Part shown: in pieces, positions 1 to 11,900 of the stretch
Numbering within the stretch: the stretch's first letter is position 1
Layout: the number at the start of each line of letters is the position of its first letter
Source of the DNA: Helopsaltes ochotensis
Taxonomy: Eukaryota; Chordata; Aves; Passeriformes; Locustellidae
Length of the DNA: 64,000 nt
Assembly (NCBI GenBank): GCA_013400155.1
Contig: VXBM01001236.1
Location: forward strand, 102,563-166,562
Direction of reading: 5' to 3'
The notes under the pieces: generated by a model
The model's database searches: none
What the model saw: the letters and a program-made list of their open reading frames with translations, nothing else
Told to the model about the DNA's origin: nothing
Made by a program: the position numbers and the translations under genes

Positions 1-589
1 GGGCAGATTCTAGCTAAGCTCAGACTGCCAGCAATTTTAGGAAGTCTTTATCCTGATCAGTTTAGTATATTCTCCTTTTTCACTTACCTCCTTAGGGTTA
101 AATACCAGTGCTAGGAAAAGAGCAACTACATCTTTGTGGAGCTAATTTATAATGACTTTAGCGTTTTGCTACTTATTTGGAAATTACCAGTTTCTTTCTA
201 GTTTGCTTGTTGATGAGTCTTTCCTTCTTAGTTCTGTTCTGCCATGGTTAGATGCACGATTTCTCTGCAAGGCAGAGGTGTACCCAAAATCTGTGAGATT
301 TTTATGCTTTTTGGGTAGGTGAAAACCAAGGAAATTTCAATTCCAATTTTTGGTTTTTTTTCCTTGGCAAATTTTCTGATATTCCAAGGAATAAAAGGAA
401 ATTAGTTTAAAAAAAGGTGTAAATTTGATTTGACTAAACATATGAAATGACTGACTTTGCAGGTAGACATTAAAGTGGAAATCTCTGTAGGCCTCTATGC
501 CTTGAAATATTTAAGTGTTTATAGTATGTTTGGACAAATATCAGATCTCTTCGTGGATCGTAAAGAAACTTGCTGGCAGGTGATAAACA
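1..589. other. Unique AT-rich noncoding sequence
   Basis: No recognisable gene, RNA or repeat. The only structure of note is a splice-like pair on the minus strand around 88-110: a pyrimidine-rich acceptor ending CCTAG and a GGAG|GTAAGTG donor bounding 23 nt. Such short pairs arise by chance, so no exon is called. Confidence 0.6.
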
Positions 590-655
590 TGTTTCACTGC
601 AAGAGCTTGGAGCTAGGATTTGAACCCAAGTTTTCTGGGCTTTGGACTACTTGAA
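590..655 (-). repeat. Probable MIR SINE relic, antisense
   Basis: The core around 613-650 reads GAGCTAGGATTTGAACCC followed by a TTTTCTGGGCTTTGGAC-like stretch. This matches the reverse complement of the mammalian-wide interspersed repeat segment around GGGTTCAAATCCTGGCTC and its neighbouring TTTGGAGTCAGA. MIR copies are known as old relics in amniote genomes, birds included. The copy is short and diverged, and its boundaries are approximate. The match is from memory of the consensus, not from a search. Confidence 0.55.
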
Positions 656-699
656 TACCTGTGTTGTATTAAAAAAGCCTGTATCTTTACTCTTTAGTG

Positions 700-870
700 A
701 ATCATAGAATATCCCAACTTGGAAGGAACACATGAGGGCCATCATGTCCAGGTCCTGACTCCACCCAGGGCAAACTAAAAGTTAGACTGTCTAAGAGCAT
801 TGTCCTAACACCTCGTGAACACCCCAAGGCTTAGGTCCATGGCCTGAAGCTGGGGAGCTTGTCCTGGAGA
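700..870 (-). mobile_element. CR1 LINE 3' end, antisense
   Basis: It starts AATCATAGAATATCCCAACTTGG, here quoted only in part as ATCATAGAATATCCC, then GGAAGGAACACATGAGGG, CATCATGTCCAGGTCCTG and CCACCCAGGGCAAAC. This is the usual order of the reverse complement of an avian chicken-repeat-1 3' untranslated end. The match continues to about GGGGAGCTTGTCC near 866 and then fades. CR1 copies are nearly all 5'-truncated, as this one is. It lacks a reading frame and is inert. Divergence from the remembered consensus is clear, so this is an older copy. Confidence 0.88.
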
Positions 871-3800
871 TGAGTATTGGTTGCCTCACTATTTCAGTAT
901 TCAGTGGAGCTATTTTCATTGTTTATGGCTTAGCATACCCTAGGTTAGATAATTACAAACTGGTGAACAGAATTAGTCACTTTTGAAGCTTTTGCCTAGC
1001 CATGAAACTATCTCAATTCCGGGTATGGGAGTGAGAATACAGATTTCGAGTGTCCCAGTCACTGCCTTGAACAAGATTATTGATGTTAATTCTTAATTGC
1101 TTGTATATATGCATTACAAGAATGGATTATCATCTGAGGTTTTTCATTTGTGATATTCATCTACAGATTATTGAAATTTTCTATTTAGTAGACCTGATGG
1201 AGAGGAATAGGTAAAACTTTAATGGTTTTCTTAATGTTACTATAAATAATTAATCTGTTTATGCTGAAGGTTCTAAACTGCATATATTTTGGTTGCATTT
1301 TTAAGCTGCATCCAGTGTAAATGGAAACAAACTCCATTTCTGTGTTGGTTTCTGTTCTGTGATATTTTTGCTTCAAATAGTGTCCTCATGATCTACAAAT
1401 ATAAACCTTCTCCTTCCCTAGTGAGTGAATATGTCACATCCTGGTTATGTATGTTCAACAACAGGCTTGCTAACATTATCACTTCATATGAAGAGGGTTA
1501 ATTATGAACTAGACTACAGATCTCAAATATATCAGCAAGTTAAGTAGCTGGTGACTGCTGCAATGAGCTAACTGCAAGGAAATGAAACAGGACTTATTTA
1601 CATTTAGAGTGATGCCTGAGTTCTTAATCACCTCAAAGCATTTAAAAATTAACTTTACTACTAACAGCCCAAGAGGCATAATAAACCCCAGGAGAGAGTT
1701 TTCTTCTCTTTCATTTTCATTGAAGCCACCTATTCATTTACATCAGACTACTCGCACTCCAGTCTGTTTTCCTGCTAAAACCTCAAAAGTTTCCTTATTT
1801 CATTTTCTTAAATAACTTGTGGTTCATTTGGTATGCTTCATCACAAATTAATATTAAAACTGTGCACGAACTCTAGGCAACTACTGAAGTACATCCAGCC
1901 ACAAATCCTTTAAGGACAAATAGAAGCTTAGTATTTCTGTGTTTTGTTGTAGATGTAACTATGTATTTAAAAGGCAACAAAATACTTTAAGTATCATCTT
2001 CATGCTCTCCCAAGCTTTTGCATCTGCACAAGCACATTTCATGATTTCACATATGGACAGAGCCATGCTCCAGAGAGGGATTTATGCTGTAATCAAAAGA
2101 GCAGCTATCAGCCTGAGCAGTAATGACATTTGACAATTGGCAATTTAGAAGATGGAAGCAAAAATATTGAAACTAGTACGAATTCTCCAAGCTTTCCACC
2201 ATAACTTTGTTTTATCTTGCCTCTTATATCCCCTGAATCTCCTAACAGGAGCAACCCTTTCATAATAAACTCAGCCAACCTGTTATTTCTATACACTTTT
2301 TATTCCATTGCTATAAAAGTGAAGCACTAACACCTCCAAAAGTGTCCTATTCCCTTGGGAAAGGTCTCAGTTATGACAGAAAAAAAATATTTTCTTAGGA
2401 AGTTTCCCTTTAAGGTTTAAAATATTTTTCTGGGCTATTTACAGTTGAAGTGAAGGTGATAATTTTGAGACACAACAGTAATGAAGAGTGCAGCAATCCA
2501 GCAAAATTTAATACAGGTGAAACTTAAGAAGAAGCTGTTTAAAATTTTTAATTTAATGCAGAAATTGAACTAATTTTTTTTTACATTTATTAAGAGAAGT
2601 AAAAATGCTATCAGGGCAGATTGTTATTATTGTTTTCTTAATAAATGAGACAATGTAATAGTACCATGGCAGTTTCAGTAAACAGTAGATACAGAGTTGT
2701 AGTAGGTATGGATATTTAGCATAGTTCTTTTAAATTTTTTCTTGTACCTTCTCTTTCAATTCAATTTTAGTCATAAATCTAATAAACTTATAAATTAATT
2801 TTTGTCACCTCAGTAATGTCAATCTGCAGCCTCAGAAGAGAAAAAAGTAATGGTCTTGTTGCATCTTATGGGAGATAAATGGTTTTATATAAGTAACCTG
2901 GTCACTGATCTTGCAATTGTAAGGAACAACTGTATATATTCATGAAACAACTACAGTCTTGCAAATCCTTTTTCAGTCACGAGAGTAACAGTTCTGCTAG
3001 CCAAATATCTTTATCTTTTTACTGAGGTGATAAATACTATATCTGGGAGACAGATGGATTTTGCTGTGTGGTGTCGTGGGAAAAGATGTGACTGCTGATG
3101 GCTGACACCTTGGGGGAGGCTGGCATGATATCTGATCACCTGCTGGAGAAGCCTGAGAGATTGTTTCCTTCCTTAGCCTAAAGCTGAGTAGCTGGTGTTG
3201 CTGTGTCTCTGCAGGGGAATGGAATATGACACGTGCCAAGGCTGGGGACCAGTATGGCTCCAGCAATCTGTTTCGGAAAAGAGTCTGAAGGGTTTTTATA
3301 ACACTTTTAAGCAGAAGGGTGCTGTTGTGTATTTTAATGTTCAACACTTCAAATCTGCAAAATGATTTTCTCGTGACGGACCCTGCTGCCTCTTGATGTT
3401 CTCTTTCAAAACTAACTGCTCATTTCCTCTTTCATTGCCAAATTGTCCTGAACTCTAGAGTTTTCTGTAAATACCTTACTTAGGCTACAATGAGCCAGAG
3501 TATGAAATTAAAATAAATAAAAAATTGTTTACCATTTTCTTATTTGTTTTCCTATCCTATTTCTAACCTATCTCTTTTAAATTTGTTTTTGTTTTTAGTA
3601 GTTCCTTTGCTATGAGCCCTTCCCAATTTAGAAAAGTCTAAATAATATGCTGTTTTCTTATCCTACAATTTCAATGCATTTTGAGGTAGATGGCCATGCA
3701 GCAAGTCTGACAGGTCTGAAAGGCTGAGCAGAACTCAATCCTGTATTTAATAATATTGTGAGTAGTCCACTTTCCACTCTCCCTGTAGGAAGTGCTACTC

Positions 3801-4285
3801 ACCTCTGCTGTTAGCTGCTGGATAAAAGCTCTGAGAGAGTTTTGGTCCTTTGGTATTTTCCAACTGTTTTCATAACTAAGTATAATTATTTCCTCTCTAG
3901 AGACCATAGTTGTCTCTGGAGTTTACCTCTATTTTCTTCCATAAAACCAGCTATAATTTCATCTTGATTTATATTTGAGTGAGAGATTCAGATCTGTCTG
4001 TCAGTTCAGTCAAACTCTTTCAAGACATTTACTCTGTGAAAGGCTTTGATGGAAAAGAGTAAATTTAAAAAAGTTTTTTCAGAATCATTTGATAGAGATT
4101 AGATTTTCTGGCTGGTATTATTTATAGCCAATGATGCCTGGATCCCCTTGGATTTAGTTTTAAATGACTCCTGATATAAAGGTCTTCAGGATTCCTGCCA
4201 AGAAGTATACTAATATTTCTCTGTCCTTTATTTCAGCCAAAGGCCTGTAATGTACTTTAATTGTTTTGATTGTTTGTGACATTGA
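871..4285. other. Unique noncoding sequence
   Basis: No gene or repeat recognised. A minus-strand open stretch of about 116 codons lies at 2997-3347 in a slightly GC-richer island (3050-3280). Its translation shows no domain, signal or splice support, so it is not called. A splice-donor-like GAG|GTGAGTAG lies on the minus strand near 3799. Confidence 0.55.
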
Positions 4286-4376
4286 TTTTAAAAGATTTTT
4301 AATAATATAAATAAAAATTATAATATAATACAATATAAAATATAATTTATATATAAAAGAATAAAATATTATACTC
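4286..4376. repeat. AT-rich low-complexity tract
   Basis: About 90 bases almost wholly A and T, built from irregular ATAATATAAT/TATAAAATA words (for example AATAATATAAATAAAAATTA at its left end). It is not a clean microsatellite. Open frames through it are trivial lysine/isoleucine/tyrosine runs and should not be annotated. Confidence 0.85.
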
Positions 4377-4566
4377 ATCCAGAACATGAAAAACTTATAC
4401 AAAAAATGTTTCTTCATACATATGTCCTTTCATGTGACATATAGATATTTAACTCTATCTAGCAATGCAGATGGTGTGTGTGACCATGTTTGATATATTA
4501 CATGGTATTAAGTCTTTTGTACACATTCTGGTAATTATAAAGTTTGTGCAATACTTTTTCTTCAGG

Positions 4567-4584
4567 TTTTTTTTTTTTTTTTTT
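4567..4584. repeat. T18 homopolymer
   Basis: Eighteen consecutive T residues after TTCAGG. No adjoining sequence identifies it as the tail of a retroelement. It is probably a simple repeat. Confidence 0.9.
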
Positions 4585-6363
4585 GTTTTCATGCTTTCAG
4601 TGTGTGGGACAGAATTTAAGGTAGATCTTTAGCTGGAAGAATTAAAATCTCCATTGTCCAAGACAAAAGTAGCTAAAATTTAGCTGTCGGTCTTGCAGGA
4701 CTTTGGGATGCCAAAATACTGCAAGCATTCATAACTAGGGAAATTTCGTTCAGTTATTTCCTCTTTGCTTCTGACTTTCCTAAAAGTGATTTTATGTGGA
4801 GCAAATTTAGATACTGTGATTTTGTAGGAAATTAATGTCAGGTAGCAAATTGCTATGAATGAATTATCAATGTAGTAACAGAATTCTTCAGATCCAGGTA
4901 CTCCTCAGGCATTGCCAGCATAAACAGAGCTGAAACTCTAATTCCTGAGTGCTAGTGCAGATTTGGTGTCCTGCTTTACATAGTTTGCACGGAAGGAGCT
5001 AGAAAAAGCTGCCTGGCAGCTGACTCCTTTGGGAATCCCTGCTAAAATGAAATGTATATTTCATTAGGCCATCCTAGGGAACAAAATTTTAAGTAAACAT
5101 ACATTTGAAATGAGTAAGCAATTGTCTACTGGGAAACTGTGTATGGAGCTTTATCTTTAGATATATGTACTCCTCTTTCAGATTGGGGAATTACACACAT
5201 AATCCACAAACAGAGAACATGCTGGTTAATTCTTAATATCCCTCTAAACATAGCCTTGCAAGCTAAATTAGTAAACACTATGGCAAAGATGTTCCCTGCA
5301 TAAAGCTCAATTTCACTGCAGTCAAGTCAAAGTTCTTCTGTCATAGGAGAGTGTGTTTTTTGACATAGAAAACTTGCTATGGATCTGGCTGGGTATTCCC
5401 AGAGAGTATATTTTAACTGGAATTGCCTGCAGTGGCTTGAAGGTAACAGGATACTTAGCATATTCTTGAATGTTGTTATGTATCTGTCTGACACTGTTTC
5501 TGTAGTCATAATTCAACTTGTGTAAGTTGGTTAATCAGAGACTGGAGCAAATTTTTAATCTCTCATGACTTTAAGCATCTGTGGGGTACATATCCATACC
5601 TGAGGTAGTTATTTGGGCTCCTCTTACTTTTAGTGAGGGAAATAGACACTTTTAAAATGTAGTTAAATGGTTTGTTTTACATCTCTGCTCAGGATGAGAC
5701 CTCTTAATCACTGGACTCTGTCATCTACCTTGACTGGGCACAGAGACAGGGATGGCTGCCTCAGATCTGTGTGCCTGTCTCTAGCTGAAGTCACAGAAAC
5801 TCTACCCACGCTGACTAACAAGACTATTTTTCTTTGGGATGAAATTCTCTAGCTGCATCTGTTATATTAATAATTTGTTAGAATTCAGTTTGGTTTTACA
5901 TGTTTATGTGGGAAAATTGGATCTGTGTAATAAAGGAAGAAAATTTGATGAATTATTCAATGCTTTTCTCTCTCTTCACTTCTGTAGCTCAACAGAGATA
6001 TAAATAAAGACATTTATGTGTATATATACATATTTGGAAAAATTCTTTAGGACAAGGCAGAAACAGTGATTCTTTGTTGCTTTTTTGCACTGCAGTTCAG
6101 GCTTGCTGCTATGATACCTTTTCTGAATGGATTGTGTCAGTCTAAAAGAATAGATTGTCAGATATGCCAGAAAAGCCAAGAATAAAGTAAAAAAATAATG
6201 TCTTCAGATCTGGACCCTTCATTATTCTAAATCCTCTTGTATTTTTCAGAAATCATTCTGATTTTTCTGCTGTCTACCAAAATTAGCCACATTAAAATTA
6301 GCAGCACTTAAACACAGGCTAGGGATCATTGCAAAGATTTTAAGGTACACAGCACACCCTGTA
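4585..6363. other. Unique noncoding sequence
   Basis: Nothing recognised on either strand. Short overlapping open frames at 5322-5516 and 5976-6179 show no protein-like composition. Confidence 0.55.
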
Positions 6364-6518
6364 CTCATAGAATCAAAGAATTGTAGAATGGCTTGGATTG
6401 GAAGGGACCTTAGAGATCATCCAGTTCCAACCCTCCTGCCATGGGTAGGGATGCCCTCCACTAGACCAGGTTGCTCAGAGCCCCAGCCAAGCTGGCCTTG
6501 AACACTTCCAGGGACGGG
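6364..6518 (-). mobile_element. CR1 LINE 3' end, antisense (avian type)
   Basis: This is a near-textbook reverse complement of the chicken-repeat-1 3' end. It begins TCATAGAATCAAAGAATTG, the degenerate 8-bp tail repeat. It continues with GGATTGGAAGGGACC, TTAGAGATCATCCAGTTCC, AACCCTCCTGCCATGGG, CCACTAGACCAGGTTGCTC and GGCCTTGAACACTTCCAGG. The element is 5'-truncated at about GGGACGGG (6518), so only the 3' untranslated region is present and it cannot move. Avian CR1 tails end in this microsatellite-like repeat rather than poly(A), which orients the copy on the minus strand. It is the cleanest evidence here for a bird genome. Confidence 0.97.
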
Positions 6519-8268
6519 TACATATAAAACTGGTTAGCCAGTCACAGTAGACTGATTCTTTGTTAGTAAGACTCAGCAATTGTACCACTTTTACATATAT
6601 GTGAGTTCTTATTAACAAAAAGAGGCATATGTAGTTTCAAATGTATGAATTCCCCTTTGTCCTTGCCTTGCACCGCACTGTGAGTAGGAAAACAGGACAC
6701 TTGGGAATTAGATGCAGCATGGTTTGACAGGGCTGCATTTAGTCAAGCTCTCAACCAGGAAGAGTCAGGGAAGAGATTCATCTGCTGTGTGCCGTGTGCC
6801 TGTTGCATGACCACACCGCTGCCTCCTTTGTCAGAATTTGGTGTAATGGATCCTCCTGCAATTTGATGAGGGATTGAAAGCAAAGCCATGAAACTACAGG
6901 AAAAAAACCACAGAAGAGATAAAGATTTCATGATGCCTTGATCATACATTTTATTCCCCTGTCCCATTTATTTTTTTGCATCACTTTTATCAATACACAA
7001 AATTGCATCAATATTCAAGAAAGGATTAATTCCAAATTCAACAAACCACTATAAAATTAGAAGATCCAATATAAACCAGATGTCATTTTTTTCTTGTCCT
7101 GTGACAGGAGAAGGGAGTCCGTATTTAAAATGTATGTAAGTGGACCAAAGGTCAGTCTACACAGTTAAAGCTCATTAAAACTCGACCCCTGGCTCAGTGT
7201 AAGAGTGGATGATGGACTATTCAGATTTGGGCATGCAAACAGAAGCTTGCTTGCAGAAGTGAAAGTAGAAGCCTGATGGTACAGGACTGACTGAGCACAA
7301 GCAAGAGGATAAAACCTGCTTCTTGGACAGTTCCTATTTTCCTGATGCTTGGCTTCTTTTTCATTTTTTCTTTCCTCCCCTTTGCAATATGCCAGATGCA
7401 ACTTAATGGGATCCTGAGGTGGACAAAGGATGCAGGTCTTACAGTTCACTGGACTTCATAGTTTTCATTTAAAAATGAAAGGAGGTCACTATTGCTCATA
7501 TCTCTCTATTTGTCATTGCAACTCTTTTTCTGGTTGTTGGCATATTTTTTCAGCCCTTGTGTAATAGTGTTTTAGAGAGGCACGAAGGGTAGATACAGGG
7601 AAGCACTAATATGTTAATATGGACCACTATGTATAGTGTAAAATTTGTATTGAAGTTGATGTATAAAATACACTTTCTGTATTCTAATCAGTGTAATTTT
7701 TCCCCGATACAGAAACTACATAAATTTAGCATTTTTAACAATAAAGAACCCATGTAGGTCATGAGATGTTAGATCTCCTTCCTTTCCTTGCAATGTCTTT
7801 TATTCCTGAGCAACATGGCAGTAACATGAGATCACAAGAGCTTTAAAAATTGTGTGCTTTAGCAGACATTTAAAAAAAAAAGATTAAGAATTTTCTGATC
7901 AATGCTCTTGGAGGTTTTTTTGCATTGATATTGTATTACAAATGATAGATTACAGTGTAAGTTAACAAAGGCATGTCTGCTCACTTCCACCTGATGGTGT
8001 CAAAAATAACTTTCAGCTTGGCAGCATTTTGAATTGTTAATTCTACTGTTGTTCTATGCTGAAATCCTTGACCTAAATATTTATGAGTAATTTGGTTCTA
8101 CAGTGCTTTACATTAGTGCCCTGCAATAGGACCGTGTAAGCAAGAGTAACCATGAATATTCACATGCTCCTAGAGTCTGTGGTAATGCTGGGGAGTGGGA
8201 AGTCTGAGCCTCTGGATCCTGGAGGCTTCTCACTTGCTCATTTTCTGTGTCTCATCCTCTCTCTGCAG
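6519..8268. other. Unique noncoding sequence
   Basis: No gene, RNA or transposon recognised. A minus-strand open frame at 7165-7449 (94 codons) has no identifiable domain or splice context. Confidence 0.55.
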
Positions 8269-8362
8269 ATCAAACATTCCCTGACATGTAGTAGAAGGCA
8301 GGAAGAATGACACTTGCTAATTTGAATTTCAGAAAGCACCTAAACTTCATTCTGATCTCCAG
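8269..8362 (+). other. Candidate exon with possible translation start
   Basis: These 94 nt are bounded by strong splice signals. Upstream is a long pyrimidine tract ending CATCCTCTCTCTGCAG; downstream is CTCCAG|GTAAGTGT. All three frames have a stop if the whole exon is read, so it cannot be an internal coding exon. It could be a first coding exon, because an ATG at 8307 (A at -3) stays open to the donor. It encodes 18 residues, MTLANLNFRKHLNFILIS, and leaves two bases (phase 2). It could equally be a noncoding RNA exon or a chance pair. I do not recognise the peptide. The splice signals are what I see; the exon status is inference. Confidence 0.25.
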
Positions 8363-9913
8363 GTAAGTGTCTGTGAACCTCTTGGTTTTGACACTTGTTA
8401 AAACTTAATCACATATTTTTTTGGTGCCAAGCTATCTTATGCAGACCAAAGAGAGGAGCATGCATGAGCATGTGTTGATGTTTGTGGGGGAAGCAATACT
8501 CCATTTGTTTGTTCAGATGATGTGAAGTGAAAACATTACTCCAGAAAACACAAACCAAAAAACTTAAACTACAGGTGATTTGATACAGTTGCTCTATGCA
8601 AGATCTCAAGAAGGAAACATCTGGAAACATGTAAATTACTAATTTAGATCAGGCTTTATTTTTATGTATTCATTCTCTTCCTCTTCTCTCAAACTGCTTT
8701 TTAAAAATACCCTCAGGCATGTCATGGGCTATATCAAAGTCTGTTCTTAAACTGTAGCCATCAAAACTAAAGAAGGAAAACAATGAGCATATTCTAAATG
8801 TCAGTGCTAACTGGATGGGTTCTCTCTCTAAAGAGAACAGAGAAGCTACAGAGAAGTTTTCAACATATTATCTATACTGTGAAACTCAGTATTACCCACC
8901 TAAAGGGTGTGTGTGTACAATGATCACTGATTCAAAAGGAAGACTTCTTGTTTAGATGCCTCTCATCACTGTTAGACTGATGACTGCAAAATATTTTCTA
9001 CGCTGTCACTTATATTTGGAAAATAATTAATTTCAGTCAGGACTGGGCTGCTTCTTTTGGGAGTATTTGAGCCATTGCATTTTGCTAGCCTGAATGCTTA
9101 AGGGAGGTCTGTTGCATGATTTTACACAAATATTTCATATGCCTAAAGTCCAATGCTGAGATAGCCACCCATGTCTGTGCTGATGCAAGATTGACTCACT
9201 GTCCACTTTAGATATCAAACTAAGATGTGATTTGGTGCACCAAAAGTCAGTAGCCTGTGTTCCTCATAGAGTCACTGGAAAGGGGTGGGCAGATCTTAAG
9301 GAAGACTTGTGCAAACTTCCAAGGGGATGGTATGAATACATCCCATTTTGACTGCTTGCCAACTAAACGCATTGGACAAACAGTATCTTGGTTTTGTGGT
9401 GAGTTTAGTAATAGTGAAATCAGCTGGCATATTTTATGCTTGTGTAAGAATGGCTTAATGAATGAAAGGGAAAACATTCCCAGGCTTCCTGGCAGGGGTA
9501 CTACGTGGGATGTTTGGCACAGTTGCAGTCAGCACTGTGCATGTGATTGGTAAGGAGGGAAAACAGACCATTAAGTGCCGTCCAGGTAGTGGAGATCTGG
9601 TGTGACACTGCAGGGCAAAGCAGAGGCGTGTGATACCTTAAACATATTTTCCATCAAATGACTACATGCATCAGCCCTGCTGCATCCTGTGTACTTTCTG
9701 GAACAAGATGGTATATGAGCACTGAACAGTTCTGAACTGTGTGAAATATTGTTAGCAGTCAGTGACCTTGTCTAGGATGTTCAAAAGCAAGCTGAGGAGG
9801 GTACAAATGAGGGTAGTTTGTTCTCCATATTCTTGGAGGACAGGAAAGAAAAATGTGCTTAAACTGTAGCAGAGAAGACTCTAGTGAAACACAAACTTTT
9901 CTGAGCTTCTGAG
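8363..9913. other. Unique noncoding sequence
   Basis: No repeat or gene recognised. A minus-strand acceptor (CCTTCTTTAG) near 8767-8776 is followed by 31 open codons ending at TGA (8670-8672), with AATAAA about 15 nt beyond. This resembles a terminal exon but is unrecognised; see findings. Confidence 0.5.
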
Positions 9914-9936
9914 CTTCACAGCTACAGGCTGTGAAG
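9914..9936. repeat. Perfect 9-bp inverted repeat, 5-nt loop
   Basis: CTTCACAGC (9914-9922), TACAG loop, GCTGTGAAG (9928-9936). As RNA it would form a short stable hairpin. Nine-base stems with small loops are expected a few times by chance in 64 kb, so no function is claimed. Confidence 0.9.
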
Positions 9937-11100
9937 TTGTTGTCCTCAAGAATCTCTAAGTTGGGAAAATACATCTGTGGTGTCTGCCATGTGGGGCTGA
10001 GCACTGCTGAGCCTGTGGTGAGGGCTGGCAGGGAGATGATAGTATCAAGAGCTGAGATTTGAGCTGCAGTGAACACCCAGGCCATACCCAGGAGATGGTT
10101 TGATAAAAATTGCAGCTTTGGCTGGATTTTTCTAAGGCTGACTCCTCTGTTTCTGTATCAGTGGTCTCAGCTTTCCCCGACATGCAGCCTTGCTTTATTA
10201 GCAGGGAGGAGTGAGGCAGATTTTGTCAGCAGAATGAACCAGAAGTTGTGGTCACTGCCAGATATTCAGAGAGCCATCAGGAAGGGTTTGTTTACCAGAA
10301 CGCTTTTCTTCAGTGATTTCCCACCTCAGAATGGAGCGTGATGGTTTTCACATATGTTGTTAGCACTATTTATAGCTGAGCAGCAAGAACTGAGTTTGCA
10401 GCAGAACTGACAGAGTCATTTGATGCAATGTATGATTTCTCCCCAACCCAGACATAATAAAACATACTCTGTGATATACATTTTATCTAGAAGCACAACT
10501 AATCACAGTGATTAATTCTCATGATCTCTTAGCTGTTAAGGTGAAGAAATATTGCTTGACAGATAATGGTTTGAAGAAGAATAATTCTGAATCACTGTTT
10601 TCCCTACTGTGGACACATCACTTTGCCTCTTTCTGCTTGGTGAAATCCCCAGGGATTATTCCATCTTTCTGAAAAAGCTGAATAAATATAGATTCAGGTC
10701 AGCATATTGTGGAGATAAGAATGTGATCCATACTGTGCAATATCACTGTCTTTTCATAATGGCTCCTAATGTGCATTTTAATATTTTTGAGAAGATATTT
10801 GTTGCTATTTTTCAATCTATCAATGCATACATCACATTTTCTGTTATTCCTAAAAAGCACAGGCCCATTCTTAATGTAAAAGCTGTGCCTTAAGGAACTT
10901 ATCATGTAAATGTGTCTTGTCACTGGAGAAAGGCTATGCTTGTGAACTGCAAGCTGGCACTTGATAGTGTGGATCTACCTGGATGGAGCTTGCTAGGATG
11001 TAATACTTCCCCTTTGATCTGCTGGTTATGTGTCCAGTGTCCAAGTCAAAGAGAATGCAGGCTCGTTCCCTATCTCCATAGGTCACCAATCACATCACAT
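9937..11100. other. Unique noncoding sequence
   Basis: Nothing recognised. Overlapping open frames on both strands at 9759-10341 reflect a slightly higher GC content rather than coding. Confidence 0.5.
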
Positions 11101-11900
11101 TGTGATCCATAGATGAAAACCAAGGCTGAGAAGGTAGGAAGACCTGTTAAACCCTTTCCTTCCTGTGCCATGCTTATCCAGGTTTTTTGCTCCCCTGTGG
11201 CACACAGTGCCTGTACCCCAGTGGGCAGCGATGGTTGTTTTGACAGGGCTCTGTGCAGGGACGGAGGAGGAGGAGGAAGCCCAGCAACTTGCTTGCAGCA
11301 TATTATGCAAGCACTGACTGCAGCTTTGCCCTCAAAGATCTCATTCTTGCTGACAAGCCCTTATTTGTACAGGATGTTGTAACTGTGGTTTACAAACAGG
11401 GTGATTGAAATAGTCGGTGGGACAGCTGGACCTCAAGGCCTGCTGCTTGTGGCTCTGTTGAAGGGGTCATGGAGACAAAGTGCCCTGGCTGCCCACCCTC
11501 CCACACCTTGCAGCAGCCTCTGAGGGGCACTGAGAATCCCCTGTGAGGGGAGGATGCACCCCCTGGCTGTGTCTCAGGTGTGCCCTGTGGGAGCAAGGGC
11601 TGCTTTGCTGTTGTACACGGGGCTGCACCCGCCTTCAGGCTTGCGGACCCGTGGTAGCTGAGCTGCCACTGGTGGCACCTCCACAGTTTGCCTGATAAGG
11701 GGCCCTTGTGCTAATGAGCATCTCTGTGCCACCTTAGCCTTACTCCAAGCACAGGCACAGCCTCTCTTTGCAAATTCAGACAATGTCAACACTTGGCAAA
11801 ATGTGGGGAGGGCTGACACCGCGGGGCCTGCACCTGGCTGTGACCTGGTTTCTTCCTCTCCCTTCCAGCCATTTTCTAAGACCCTCTGTCTTATGTAGGG
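11101..11900. other. GC-richer noncoding patch
   Basis: Base composition rises above the flanks, and several overlapping open frames of 60-110 codons appear on both strands, which is the expected by-product of fewer stops. A (GGA)5 run lies at 11263-11277. CpG is still sparse, so this is not a CpG-island promoter. No frame contains a recognisable domain. Confidence 0.5.

Noticed and set aside
4160..4417. 85-codon minus-strand frame rich in Tyr/Ile/Phe
   Set aside because: It runs through AT low-complexity sequence and carries no domain.
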